The notes beneath the pieces are model-generated. The model saw only the letters and a program-made list of their open reading frames with translations. It did no database searches and had not been told where the DNA came from. From Sinohyriopsis cumingii (lineage: Eukaryota; Mollusca; Bivalvia; Unionida; Unionidae), in contig CM068831.1 in assembly GCA_028554795.2 (NCBI GenBank), positions 32,910,644-32,974,643 on the forward strand: 64,000 nucleotides of DNA, read 5' to 3'. The position numbers and the translations under genes are program-made. Of the stretch, positions 1 through 14,415 are shown in pieces (the stretch's first letter is position 1; every line of letters starts with the position of its first letter).

Positions 1-46
1 ATAGATAGATATAGATATAGATATATATAAATGGAGAGAGAGAGAC
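1..46. repeat. GATA/TA/GA microsatellite at window edge
   Basis: Short mixed runs of GATA, TA and GA units open the window. It is a simple repeat with no coding content. Confidence 0.8.
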
Positions 47-1122
47 CACCGCCAGGCTCATATTGCACCTCTTACATATATGTCTAATACCAGCAACTTA
101 TGGAGTCATTTCAGCAAATACCAACTAGAATCCAAGCTGGACTATATTTGCAGACTGTATGCTATTAAAGGAAGAAGGGGATCATTGATTTCCCTGACAA
201 TAAGACATGTTTTAGATCATGATGTACGTGTATATTTACGAGGACATCTATATATACTGATGATCCGATTTTAATGCGATTGCAATGAACAATCATATAA
301 CACCCATCAAGGTATTAAAAAAGAAAATAAATAATTATATCCATGAATACAAATATGTCCTTTTTGCCAATATAATCGGATGAAAATCCTTAGAACAATA
401 AATAAGTTCTCTCCCTCCCTCCATCGTTCCTTCCACCAACAGTTTCTCGCGCAAAAGATAAGGCAAGTTAAAAATACCTGTGAGTGAAATAGGTGTTCTG
501 TGTATATTTTCCATGTTTCGAATTTCCAAAATACTTGATCCAGGACAGTTGATCATCTTTAATGATTAGTCCAACAGCCCCATATGTTATCATAATGCTT
601 TAGTATGAAAACAGATGGCGTTTACTATAATACCCCAGCTTGCATCATGCTAAAATAGCACTTGTAGCTTTTACTCTGCTACTTTTGTAACTTCTCCAAT
701 GTTAAATAATTTTACCGTTATATACATTATCATGTCATCATCAATTTATCAGAAAGAAATGAGAGACTTAGAAATGGATTGATGCAAACTAGGATGTTGG
801 CATAATGATTAAAAAATGCATATACAGTTTAAAGGTATGAAACTGTACTAGTCAAATATGACGCATGTCACATTTGGAAATAAATACTGGTAGATGTAAA
901 GATACGATCTAGAATGTACATTCTAGACACACACAGAATATAATATAGATCATATGCTAATAGATAATGCATGCATATAATTATAGCGGTAATCTCCGTC
1001 CATACACCCATACACAGTAACTAATGTGCCACTTAACTGACCAGCCCACACGTATCTACACGTATCTTAACAGCAAAATATGCATACGTACAATCACGCT
1101 ATAAACAGTTGGCATATTAATT
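47..1122. other. Non-coding stretch, nothing recognised
   Basis: AT-rich sequence with only short chance open frames. I see no splice-flanked exon, domain motif or transposon terminus here. Confidence 0.5.
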
Positions 1123-1215
1123 CATACATACATGCATACATACATACATACATATATACATACATACATACATACATACATACATACATAAATACATACA
1201 TACATACATACATAC
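1123..1215. repeat. (TACA)n microsatellite
   Basis: About 93 bp of TACA/CATA tetranucleotide units with a few interruptions. The tyrosine/isoleucine/histidine-rich open frame here is only a translation of the repeat. Confidence 0.95.
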
Positions 1216-1329
1216 AAAACAACACACTGTCTGACTTACCAGCACCCACTCATCCACTGACTAGTACATATACTACCAACCAATAAAAAGAGCAGGAGTG
1301 ATTATACATATATTCATGCATAATATCAT

Positions 1330-2300
1330 TCTATGACTGACAAACACCCACATATTTACTGACCAGCACCTACTCTAACTCTCACAAAGAAGAGAATGAA
1401 AGTAAAGGTGGATTTAATTCAAGTGAAACCACTTATAAAGAAAACGAAAATTTCCCCTACTACCCGTAACCCTATATGCATTCCTTAAAGTCCCCAATTA
1501 GTCAAAAACTACATCCATAACAAAGGCTATTAATCTCCATTTCACCCACACCCACACCAATCAATCAGTACGCCGTTTGTCTCAACATCACCGTCATCTA
1601 ATGACCAAACCTTTCCCATCTACCAACCCAAACGTCGTCCTTGTGAACATTACCGAGACTAACAAAGCCAACACGGTACCTGGCTAACTAGCATCTAGTT
1701 ATCAACCTGACCGACACCCACACCTAATAACTAACTCGCTGTTTGGACTGAACAATACCTAAACCTATTAACTAACATGCCATTTAGAATGACCACCACC
1801 ACACATATAATGATCTCAACATGCACTTATTAACGATCGTAAAGAGTAGGAGTGTGTTTACATATGCACACATTTAATATATCCTACTAAACAAAGCAGC
1901 CTTTTACTGTCACATCAAGAGACAAGCGTATACTCTAATTCATACACACTGTAGCCTGTAAAAAGAAGGCATGAATTAGAAGTGAACCTCCTTATAAACA
2001 ATGCTAACAATTTCCTCACTACCCATTCCCCATATAATTTCGTTACCATTTCCGCATGAACAAATATACCACCCCACCAACTTCATGTTTGACTGATCAG
2101 CACCTAAACCTAGTAAATTATACGCCGTTTGTATTTACCAATACCGACTCACCTACTAACCAATACTTCAGTGGATTGACCAATATCTGCACATACTAAC
2201 AACGCTGACTAATGAGAACCCACCCATCTGCTGACCGATGCCTACACCTGCTCAATAACACACCGTTTGGACTAGCCAGCAACTGTACTAACTAACCAAC
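1330..2300 (+). repeat. Degenerate ~40 bp minisatellite-like region (C-rich strand)
   Basis: The sequence repeatedly returns to variants of blocks such as GACCAGCACCTA, ACTAACTAAC and CGCCGTTTGGACT at about 40-43 bp spacing. Examples are near 1705-1800 and 2095-2300. Units are heavily diverged. Related units appear in the opposite orientation at 7310-7560, so this is a repeat family rather than local chance. No coding frame is maintained. Confidence 0.55.
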
Positions 2301-3130
2301 AACCCATCACCCACTCAGAACACGAAAGAGAAGCTTAACCTCAGGTAAACAAAACTAAATCCACCTATTGAAATATCCCCTAAAACTAAATGCCTCAACT
2401 ACTCTGTCCCCTTATAAACTGTACTAGCACCATCCATTATCCTTATAACCCATGTAACAAAAGGAGTGATATGAAAAGAGAGGAAAACGGTGAGATATTC
2501 AAACACTATACATGCAAAGCTAAGATACTTGTATAATATCGCCATAGAACGCAGCTAGATAAAATGGGTAACACACGATTCAACAAACCTCATTATATAA
2601 AGTCATACATTTCAAAACCCAGCGGTAATTTAGGAACATTCAGATATTTTAGAAATACAATATTATTTAACATTGCTAAAACAAACATAACAAATCACCA
2701 CAGTATAGAATTATAATAACCCCCAAGCAAACCATTGTACGGTTACATCAGAACAGGTTATAGTGTTGATTTTTTCCTTCTTGTCTTGCAATGAATTTCT
2801 TTGCTGCAATATTTTATTTCCCGGTATCTTCTTCTGTGCCCGAGAGCTCCTCCCTTTTCTCGTTTTTTCTCTTGCATGGGACACACTAAATATCAATGTC
2901 GTTTTCCTCGACAGTTATAACAGGTAAATTTATCTTATTCCCTGACCATTTTCTGCTGTATTGAGGTTCCTTTCTTTGACGTTAATGATATTTGTATACC
3001 AACTTTTCTTCTCCCGAGGGACCTAATAAGTATGTTCGCTTTTAATTGGAAAAAATAGTCTGGAGTTTCTCTAGAAATCTTATTATAGGTGTATTATTGA
3101 ATGACACTCACTGAATCTCCGACCAAAATG

Positions 3131-3131
<1 letters not shown>
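2301..3131. other. Non-coding stretch, nothing recognised
   Basis: AT-rich sequence without a domain-bearing frame or recognisable mobile-element end. The short minus frame at 2711-2896 is unremarkable. Confidence 0.45.

Positions 3132-3209
<78 letters not shown>
3132..3209. repeat. (TG)n(GA)n compound microsatellite
   Basis: About 43 bp of TG units passes directly into about 35 bp of GA units. Confidence 0.97.
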
Positions 3210-3210
<1 letters not shown>

Positions 3211-4058
3211 CAAAGCAAATTAAACTTGACTAGCAGGCCGTCATTAATCGATCACAGCATTCCAAGGAAAAACCAGAATCATAGCGATGACCATGCAACC
3301 TCACACTGTTTCTGATGTTTTGGCATCCTTGCATTTCAGTAGAAATATAAATAGAAATTAATTGATCCATATCCAATGCCACCAGCCTCTTTGTCCTTAA
3401 GACAGTCTGAGCAAAGTCTGTCCAAACGAAATAGAATCGTGGAATGGATACTTAGGAATTATATCACATTCATAACATTCAAAACTTTTCAGAACCTTTG
3501 TATTTCGGCACATACTTACACGATCAAATGTAGAGAAAACAAGTCTCAAGTCTAAGCAGAGAATGCGGTTATATTTAGTATGCACATTTCGTAGTTTATG
3601 ATTCTTCGAGTTTAAACGACTGTGTCGGACTAAACGTGTGTGCAAATTTCAGGCCTGATTTATTAACAGAAATATATAAATAATATATAAAGCAAAACCA
3701 TCGTCAACTGATACTTCACTTGAAACAATGCTTACAAATAATGTATAATAGTAAGGATGTTCAGGCCAATAATTGCTTAAGTATTTACTTTTTGTTAGAA
3801 ATTGGAGATTAAATTAGCTACATGAGGAAAAGATCCAATGAGACTCACATTTTTAGAGATTTGCAACAGTTGTGAATTAATTTAAAATTTTATATTATCT
3901 CATTTTTGTTCACAACATTTCAACTTCATCATTTGAAATTTAAATCATACATTTTACGATATTATATAATAATTGCCTTTTGATCAAGCATAATTATGCT
4001 ACTTTTACTCATACCGATTTCCTATTTGAGAAATGATGATCGCATTTTTGCAAAACAT

Positions 4059-4060
<2 letters not shown>
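3210..4060. other. Non-coding stretch, nothing recognised
   Basis: No exon-like segment, RNA gene or transposon end was recognised. Confidence 0.45.

Positions 4061-4094
<34 letters not shown>
4061..4094. repeat. (TC)n microsatellite
   Basis: 17 TC units in a row. Confidence 0.97.
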
Positions 4095-4096
<2 letters not shown>

Positions 4097-4453
4097 CAAT
4101 GAAGAGTATGCAATATTTTGTCAAACTTGTAATATATTTGAGGTCAGCATGTCATAAGCTTAGAGGTTTCAAAAGCTACAGTTCGCTTAGTATGTATAAT
4201 GCACTGGAATGCGCACAGGGTCAAACAAATTCTACTTGTTGCAAAGTATTTTGGGCGACTTTGAAAATATCTCATCTAATATACCATATACCTCTCGATC
4301 GCTTTTGCAATGAAGTACGGTATTATTTTTAGAAAAGAAATTTAATATCATTATATCATATGAAATAAATAATAATCTTTCTAGCATTAAATGTAGTAAA
4401 TTTTCATTAGGTGTGTTGGTATGACATTAAAATGTCACTCTAGCCGAAAGGAG

Positions 4454-4630
4454 AATTGACATTACGGTCCTCATTTTGAAAGTATGACATTGTGCGGTCC
4501 AAATTATCCCCCTTTCTTTAAGTGGAATTTAACATTAGGTCACCATGTTAACAGGGCACACTATGTCGTTAAATAGCGATATATCGTCAAACGTAATTAA
4601 CATTACGGCCATCATATTACAAGTATGACA
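4454..4630 (+). repeat. Two diverged copies of a ~36 bp motif, ~141 bp apart
   Basis: A motif reading roughly AATTGACATTACGG...AAGTATGACA occurs at 4454-4490 and again at 4595-4630 with scattered substitutions. Further GTATGACATT fragments lie nearby. It is a degenerate local repeat with no coding content. Confidence 0.45.
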
Positions 4631-4894
4631 ATAAAAGCAATAAATTGCAGACACGAGGACTTGAAAATGAGTCTACCATTTAATGTTATGGGATCCAATG
4701 CAGAAAAGACAAGGATACTACTTGAGCCAGTATAGACTAAATTAATATCCATTTACTGCTTGTAGAGTACCGAGTGGACCTGAAATGAACTGTTTGTTTG
4801 AATAGTGTGCTAATTACAGCTATAAATAAAGACAACATTTATTTAAAACCCTTCTCCAACTCAAACATTTTTGTATGAGATCTATAATAATCAC

Positions 4895-5025
4895 GATGAC
4901 TCAGTGGATAACTTGCCATACTCTTCTTCCGTTGTATATGCTTGGGCTCTGTAGTTACTGCATTTACCTTGGCAATAAATAACCTAGTTGTGGTGTTGTG
5001 ACGTTAAACAACAAACAAACACCAG
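4895..5025 (+). mobile_element. Degraded tRNA-derived SINE-like copy
   Basis: The 5' part (GATGACTCAGTGGATAAC) resembles a tRNA-like A box. The 3' end reads GACGTTAAACAACAAACAAA, a tail style common in mollusc SINEs from general knowledge. The B box is poorly preserved. The call rests on overall layout, so confidence is modest. Confidence 0.35.
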
Positions 5026-7105
5026 GTCCGTATTTCATTCGTCTATCATTAAAAGCCCGCTTGCTTGCCTATCGTTTATCCGCATGCTGGTTTGTCCATA
5101 CACCACATGTACACCATACAGATAGATTTGATGCTTACATTTCTAGCTTATCAAACCTTACCACAGTACCAACTATATAAGCATATCCCTGTCTATTTAA
5201 TTCTCGCTTATGTTGGTAATCACAGGCAGTCGTGAGAAAACGACAATCATTCAACGCACCTATCATGGCGAACTTTTGCAATGAAAGCAAAAAAAAGAGC
5301 CTTTTGCCTTCGGTCACTAAAATTACCGTATATTTCAAAACACCAGACAATGTGTCAGTAAATAATGTAAATCATATTTTTCAGTTGACCCTAAAACTCT
5401 TTCTTCACATATGATTTTAAATGGACGAGGCAGACAACACGTTCTTATCTAGCCACTACAATCTCTGAGAACTTGCGGATAAAACGGAACGTTGGAAGAT
5501 ATTAGACCCGAAAAGTAACGAAACTGACGACAGCATACGCACATAGCGGAAAATGTTATTATAGCGAGACAATGCACATTAGATTCGTTTTATACTTCGT
5601 GTGCTTGCTGTAAATGTAGAAACATATGTGACCTTTATGCAATGTTCATTAGCCGACTATCTATTGTAAATTAAGTTTCACATTATACAATGTCTCGCTT
5701 ATTATTATATTAGAAAACGTATTGCATATTTGTTTAATTGTTATTTTATACAGGTCAGTATACCGCAGTGACGTTCGAAATTATACCAAACTGTAATTTT
5801 AATAAAGCAAATTCCATAATTAGATTGCAAAGTTACTTTTAATATCATATTTAGGATCCCACAGCTGAAATAAACAGTCACCGTAAATCAAAATTATATG
5901 AATGTAAGTGCGTATGTGTTTTATTTGTGCCATTGTGTTTGAATGTGTGTTACAATTGTACAAAAGGTTTATCTTGAGACGATGTCCTGACTTTCAAAGA
6001 TCCAATGACATGACTTAGTTATGGTTTGGGCTTATTTTAGGTAAAGGTAACATTTTTAGAATTTTACCACACGAACCGTTAAATGCCGATTATTCAGTTT
6101 TGTTCTTGTTCATGTCACTCAACATTTCTTGCAAGTTCATCTTTGAAACTCCCCATGATTTAAATGCCAAAGAAATTTTGACGAACCCTAACATAAAGAG
6201 GTGAACTTGTAAAAACCAGATTAACTGTTGAACGCAAAGGAGCTATAATGGCAGTGTCGTGTATTGGAAAATAGCACTGCGCACTTTTATTTTTGTGTAC
6301 TTTGCTTTTTTTATCCACAGCTACAAAATCATCTTTTTGTGACAGACGCGCTCAAAGTTCCATGTACGACTTCAATATAGTTTACTTTTGCCGATTGAAA
6401 AAATAACTCCCACTTTGAAATAAAAGTACACTATAACCTTATGCGAACCTAATTAGTTTAGATAGTGTAGTCTTCACGAGTTACAAACTTGGTGCTGAAA
6501 ACCTTTCCTAGCTAGAATCAGCATTATATTGCGAAACTAAAATGTGTCATGCTTCATATGTTGCTTCCTTCGATTGCCAGTCATTTTACTGAATTTAACT
6601 ATCCTTGATGTGAAACCTAAGTTCAGCGTTGATTCGTTCGCTGTTGGTTGCAATACACCACATTTCAATCGCATTTATTATTGTATATGATCATGATTGT
6701 TTCTCTCACAATCGCTTTTGTTTGCATTTTGCATTTATTTGGATAACTTGGTTATACTTTCACTGGTTTTCACCCCAGCTGCCATGCATATATTATTTAT
6801 TGTTTTCTGATGCCAGTAGAACTAACATGTATATTTAATGAAATTTGAACCCGACAGAATGCCAGTTATGTCCCTATTAATTATGTCTATACCATGTAGA
6901 ATCACCGAGTAGGTTCTAACTTTGTGTTGTAAACCGGTTCCGAATATATACCAAAAAGAAAATGTGACACATTTAGAAGCGATCAAATCGATAAATCATT
7001 TAGAAACCACTTGTGAACATTTTTGTCTTCGAAACGAGAAGAAACAAAACAAGGAAACTTCCAGTCAGAAATATTTAAATTCGACGTCATAGGAGTTTTG
7101 TCTTG
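5026..7105. other. Non-coding 5' flank of the modular gene
   Basis: AT-rich sequence with no recognisable exon, RNA gene or transposon terminus. The overlapping short frames on both strands at 5135-5414 show no domain features. Confidence 0.4.
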
Positions 7106-7106
7106 T

Positions 7107-7112
7107 TATAAA
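7107..7112 (+). promoter_or_regulatory. Candidate TATA box for the modular gene
   Basis: TATAAA lies 63 bp before the candidate start codon at 7175. A start site about 30 bp downstream would give a 5' UTR of roughly 35 nt. A CAG/GTGAG-like junction and a TTCTAG acceptor-like site also lie between them, so a non-coding first exon upstream is equally possible. This is position-based inference only. Confidence 0.2.
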
Positions 7113-7174
7113 CGTTCTTGACGTTAATCTGATTTCAGGTGAGATGTTAAAATAATTCTAGGTGCAAATACAAG

Positions 7175-7259
7175 ATGACTGTCACTAATTACCTTTTCCT
7201 ACTTCTACTACTTATAGGAATTTTAATATACATTTTGTTAGCAAAATCCCGTTTTATGA
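7175..7259 (+). CDS. Candidate first coding exon: signal peptide
   Basis: ATG opens a 28-codon frame starting MTVTNYLFLLLL, with an almost unbroken hydrophobic core (Leu/Ile rich) followed by a basic KSR segment. This is the layout of a secretory signal or signal anchor. The frame runs into a GTACGT donor at 7260 after one base of a codon (phase 1). That fits every phase-1 acceptor downstream (12290, 14365, 22376). If not spliced, the frame stops about 12 bp later. TATAAA lies 63 bp upstream. The donor is only moderate and there is no RNA support, so use of this exon is inferred. Confidence 0.5.
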
Positions 7260-7309
7260 GTACGTGTAGCTGATGCTGAATAGATGAGTGTGTGCTCCAG
7301 AGTCAGACC

Positions 7310-7560
7310 GTGTCGTTGTTATCACGTCTAGATATTGGTCATTAAATGATTGTCTGTCTAAAATGCATGGTGGTTATTAAATGCGGCTGTTGGTCAGTAG
7401 CAAACCGGATGCTGGTGTGAGCCCTTTTGTGAGTAGGTATTGGTATTGGTTGGGCAAAATGGCGTATTGGTTAGCAGATGTGTGGACTTTGGCCAGTAAG
7501 TGACCAGTCAGACGGAGTAATGGTCAATAGGTGCTAGTACTGGCCAGAGGGAAGGAAAGT
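7310..7560 (-). repeat. Inverted copy of the degenerate ~40 bp minisatellite family
   Basis: Read on the minus strand this region contains the same blocks as 1330-2300, for example CTACTGACCAACAG, AACCAATACGCC and ACCAATACCTACTCAC, at similar spacing. It sits just inside the first intron of the predicted gene. Confidence 0.5.
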
Positions 7561-9359
<1,799 letters not shown>

Positions 9360-10299
9360 AGTGCAAAACATTAATTGAAATGTGCAACTTACACTTCTGG
9401 GTTTGTCAACTCGTTCCTCCAGGAAAATAACTTCGGGTTAGTAGTAAGTTGAAAACTGTTGAAAGTCTGATCTACAGTGAGATCTACGCCCTATTATGCA
9501 TTACAGTTTGACCAAATGCATGAAACTGAAATTGACGTTTATGCTTATCTTGGTAAATCAGCAATCAATTAATACACATAAATAGTAATACGAGATATAT
9601 AGAGAGAGCAGAATTGATTAAATCGCATGTTCCCATCATTAATCCTAGAATTATTGTCAAACAAACGTGTAAAGAAATTAAAAATGAATAAATTGTACTA
9701 ATGTTTAGGGTCAACCGACAAAAGAAAATTCTCACATCAAATTAACAATTAAATTAATAAAACTACGACCTACCGAGCAAACTATTAAAAATTCCATATA
9801 CGCATAAATTAATACATTTAAGAAAGAGGTGATAATAATAGTCTACAATAAGAGAGAAAGAGAATCGACCTTTTAGCAGATTTAAAATAACAATAAATTA
9901 CTTCAAAATTGCATAGAAATATCATCGAGTGTTGAATATTTTATACAGATGCCTTGTCGCCATTGCACGCTTTATCTATTGGGTTAATATACAAACTGTT
10001 ACAATTACTGTACTGGAATATCAATTATCAAAATAATTAAGTGACGAGTGAATAACTTAATTTTGATATCTGCATTCTCCTCAAAGAGATACCAATAAGT
10101 TAAAAAAGTTGACATAAAAAATGGAAGGAAAATGTTTAATTGTATAGAAAAATTAGTAATACATATATTGTAAAAATTGGATTAATAGATACCATGTTTA
10201 AGATTAATCTGATACTAATTATTATACATTACATATTGTTATTAAGATGGCAGTCTTTTCCCCAAATTTAATAGATCAAATAGTAACGATATTATGTTA

Positions 10300-10531
<232 letters not shown>

Positions 10532-10828
10532 CATACGAGTTGAAGAGTTACTTTATGTAACTAGTAGCTCTTGATAGTTCATGGATCAAGCGTTATAAGT
10601 AGTCTGAGACATGATATTTTTAAGCTCAGTTATTTTTTTTTTCAGCAATACACGATAAATTCAGCTTCGCTGTGTTTTTGCAGACATTACGAATGCCTGA
10701 TTTGAACGTTTCAGGCACATCGTGTGTCCTAGTACGAGTGTGTTACTTGCAAGTTTAAAGAACGTCCTGTGTCATAGTAAATAACATGATAAATTCTAGC
10801 ACACTGGGTTACTCCATCTTTAGATTAA

Positions 10829-11090
10829 TAAATATCAGGGACTACAAGGCAACGTATAAACATTTCGCATCCTATAATAAGCGTCCAATGTTTTGCAACA
10901 CTACAAGACGGGTAATGAAAAAGTACTCTTTTAAAATATTTCTTACCAATGTCTTTACATAGATAAATATCAGGGACTATAAGCCAACGTATATACATTT
11001 CCCATCCTATAATAAGCATCCAATGTTTTGCAACACTACAAGACAAGCAATAAAAAAGCACTCTTTTAAAATATTTCTTACCACTGTCTG
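10829..11090 (+). repeat. Two-copy tandem repeat, period 135 bp
   Basis: The block starting AATATCAGGGACTA at 10831 recurs at 10966 and runs through CCAATGTTTTGCAACACTAC and CTTTTAAAATATTTCTTACC in both copies with few differences. This is a recent local duplication inside an intron, and it explains the repetitive minus frame 10825-11061. Confidence 0.9.
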
Positions 11091-12289
11091 CTTAACACTG
11101 TATTATGTTCTCTGATATGGAGAACAATATTCATTTTATACATGTTACAAAATCACCCAAAACTCGTTCTCCACAACTTGTGTTTTGCCCATGGAAAAGG
11201 CCTGAAAAGCTAAGTTTCAAATTTGAAACATTCGCTTGCATTGGTCTCAGTTTCATGTTACTTTACAAACCCAGACAGTGTTACTTCAGTATCAAATTCT
11301 TCAAATTTTTAAATCGTGATTAGATCATATAAGTCTGACTTTGGCTCAAATTGCGTACCTCCTATGCGTGGTTAGCGCAACAGCGAAAGAGTCAAAATGG
11401 TTCAAAGGAACGAGATAGAACGTAGCTAAATTCAGTTAGATTTTTTTTCCCCGTAACCTACAAGCTTGACTTTTAAAAAGTCTAATATAACACATTGTCC
11501 GTTTCCCCAACACAGTGTTAACCCTTATAGTCCTTATTACCATGTAAAAGACAGCAGAGTGAACATTAAAGAAACATGATTAGAAGAAACAATATTTTAA
11601 AACTTCAAAATAGAATGCAAATGGAAGGTCAGTCTGCACTATTTTCACCTTGAACCAAATACGTACTGAAAATAGTTCATACTTTGAAGTTTAGGTTGCA
11701 TTGCTACACCTATACTGGATAATTTGATGGAAGGCACGATGAGGCATCAACACTTTCTATGTTTCTCTCTATCGATACTGATGTTGTGAATGTCTGGTTT
11801 CAATTTGGTTACCAAAATGGTCGATTCTGGTGGAGACAGATGTGTGTGCCAAACATTTTTTAATCATTTTGTAGCTAAATTTGCATAAGAACCTTGCCGT
11901 TTTCTCATAGCTGTGTCTTTATGCGTGTACCAGAATGCTCAGAATGAGTGGTTTTGCTTGAAATTGTTCCGTTTATGGTCCACTCTCCATGTCTTTGAAT
12001 CAATATATGTGGAACGTTTTTCATTGCCTTTTCTTGTTTGAAAATAGGGAGTGGTGATGCCATAACGCTTTTTGTTGCGCTATCGTAGTGCAATTATACA
12101 GATAGCGAGCTTTTAAAACATTAGCTTAGCTGTGTTTATTTTTTCTACCGATTTCGTTTCTTCTTTTCCTAGCGTGTTTGATAAGGTATACATGCTGATA
12201 GTGATAGGGCTTCTGTTGGATTTAGATTGCCTTAGAAGTGCCACGATATATCTCGACCACGGCCGTTTAATACTACCACTGTGTTTTAG
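11091..12289. other. Intronic sequence, nothing firm
   Basis: Short open frames on both strands (11105-11323 plus, 11905-12093 minus) lack domain motifs or supporting splice sites. Confidence 0.35.
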
Positions 12290-12478
12290 GGAAAGCTCGC
12301 TGCTCATATTGTCGACTAATGAGGTGGAAAAGCAATAGCAAGATTTATGATGCTGGCTGCTGCCGTGGCCATATTGGCTGTAAAAAAGGTCAGAGTTGTT
12401 ATATAAAATTAGATGTATATCCTGAGGTTGAGAATATTAGAGAACAAAGTATTACAATCGGTTTTTTAAGGAGAAAAA
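12290..12478 (+). CDS. Candidate cysteine-rich exon, phase 1-1
   Basis: A 189 nt open segment lies between a TGTGTTTTAG acceptor and a GTAAGA donor, both phase 1 like the module borders downstream. It would encode 63 residues with six cysteines: C-x2-C-x15-C-C-x5-C-x5-C, beginning CSYC and including GCCRGHIGCKKGQSC. The C-x5-C-x5-C part matches the C3-C4-C5 spacing of the two Ly6-like modules. The rest does not, and the later Ly6 half (CC-x4-CN) is missing. It could be a divergent Ly6 first half with its intron lost, a different small disulfide domain, or chance. If used, it inserts in frame after the signal exon. Confidence 0.35.
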
Positions 12479-14306
12479 GTAAGAGCAAGATCTTGAAGTG
12501 ACAGCCATGTTGAAGTTTAGATTAATACTACCTTTTAGTCTCTTTCAGCCAGACCTTTGACATGCCTCCATAAGATCTCGGCTAGACAAAGATCATTCGT
12601 GTAGCTGAGATCCCAACACGCTAGGCGATAATCAGGCTGAGCGAGATAACACCTTGTTCATTTAGGTCATAATTTATATGCCACGTTTATCATACTCATT
12701 TCAGGATAAGTAGCGATAACAAGATGTCCAAGATTGCCGCCTAGGGGTCACCTATCCTGCTCTTAGCTCATTGTTTGAGAATAAACGAGAATCCTACATA
12801 TTTCCCATACGTGGAGGAGTTCCTTGCAAAAATGTTGATCTTTAATCAATGTTCTACGCAGCGTTCGTAAGATACGGAGGATGGGATGTCATCCTGCGGA
12901 AACACCGGTTCGTAACTGACCTAATGTGTCTGCGTTGTTGTCCTTATGGAGACATAGGGAAACCATTTTCAACTGACAGGTTCAATTCAAGAATAAAATT
13001 GTGTAACACATTTTTTAGGATTTTCTCTATGTAGTTTAGGATAACTAGCAAAAAAAAAAATTAAAAAAAATAAGAAGCTGACGCAGGCCAGACGCTGGGC
13101 TATCGGTTAGAGAAGCAAACACTAATGAACATGCAAATACCATAGGGACACATTGTGTGTGTGAATGAATGAACAAACAATTTAATAGATACATGAACAA
13201 ACATGTGAAAGAAGTAGCTAATTCCGATTAGTTGCGCAATCTTAGAATTGATTATCTTTGAATTGTTTCTCTTGTCGCAAATAATGGCTTTCGAAGTGTT
13301 CGCATGATACGTGGGTAAAGATTTGGGGTGGTATCTTGGTTTAATGCCATTTTTCAGCACATGGGTAGCTCCAGATACGCTGTAAATGGTGTCAGTATAT
13401 TTGGTAGAGACAGAACCCGGAGACAATCGGGGAAGGACTACCAGAAAACGGGAAGCTATTTACAAGAGGAGTGCCTTAGGCCACTCGTCCAACCTCTCCC
13501 CTCCTCCCGGGTAAAGTAAATAGTATCTATGCGATTTATGTTATAGGTTCATTAAGAACAGCCCATCCTAAAGTATCGGTCCGTACAATATTGGCAAATG
13601 ACAATATGCCTTTAACGCTATTTGGTCCAATTGATAAGAACCATACTCCAAACTGTGAGTTGTGTCTTATCTATATAAATAGAAAAGCTTCCTTGTATTA
13701 TTAGTAGTACCTGATTTCTCCATTGCACTCGAGGATTTATTAAGCCAAAGGATGGATAGTAAGTTTAACCCAATCGAGCTAGTGATAGTCGTGCCCTTTC
13801 TCCAGTTTTCGAAACGTATTTGTTTTTACCTGCATGCCTTGAAGGAATTATTTAGATTGTTCTTATCTTTAATAAATTTTATCTTCACTTACTAATTCCA
13901 TGAGATAATTACAAAAAATTGTTTAATTCGTATCAGGATCAGTACCTTACCGTTAATGTAATTTTGTTGTGTGTTAAACAACATTGTTTTCAATTGGAAA
14001 TCTATAAAAATAACATCCTCATATATACGTTATTTAAGTAGTTTTCATGTGTGTTCATGTAGTGAGACCCACCTTATGAGTTTTAACATATACATTTTTC
14101 ATTCATCGTATTCTTAGACGTGAGACGTTGTACATTATTAATTTCTAGTATCTATTAATCTAACTTTCTGTCGAACATTTATCGTCATTAAAATACAGAC
14201 TGAAATTCTAAGTTGAAAGTACTTTGGCTATATTAGCAGAACTTGTATAAGTGACATCAAAACAGTCATGTATCTTCATTGCCTATCCATGAACCTGTAT
14301 ATCTAT
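12479..14306. other. Intronic sequence, nothing firm
   Basis: Contains a 108-codon minus frame (13100-13426) and a short GC-richer patch near 13400-13510, neither with recognisable domains, plus an A-rich run near 13050-13070. Confidence 0.35.
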
Positions 14307-14415
14307 ATGTCTAATGCCAATATATTCATAAATAAACACACTTATTTGCATGATATTCTTGTAGGTACTATATTTATTCTGGGATGTTTAATCAGCGTAT
14401 TGATTTCCAGAACTG
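14307..14415 (+). CDS. Candidate alternative signal-peptide exon (or internal exon 14365-14415)
   Basis: ATG at 14307 opens a frame of 36 codons. It has a hydrophilic start followed by the hydrophobic core TIFILGCLISVLIS and then RT before a clean GTAAGT donor at 14416. The donor is phase 1, so joining to 22376 gives an Asp codon and the sequence ...SRTDTYKCLSC, a plausible signal-peptide/mature boundary just before the first Ly6 cysteine. Alternatively a TTCTTGTAG acceptor lets 14365-14415 act as an internal phase 1-1 exon after 7175-7259. Two hydrophobic segments in one protein would be odd, so mutually exclusive first exons are my preferred reading. Confidence 0.5.

Noticed and set aside
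12345-12388. Alternative signal peptide ATGATGCTGGCTGCTGCC in another frame of the 12.3 kb region
   Set aside because: Its donor would be phase 0, which does not fit the phase 1 acceptors of the modules.
13100-13426. 108-codon minus-strand frame
   Set aside because: No domain, no splice support and unremarkable composition; likely chance.
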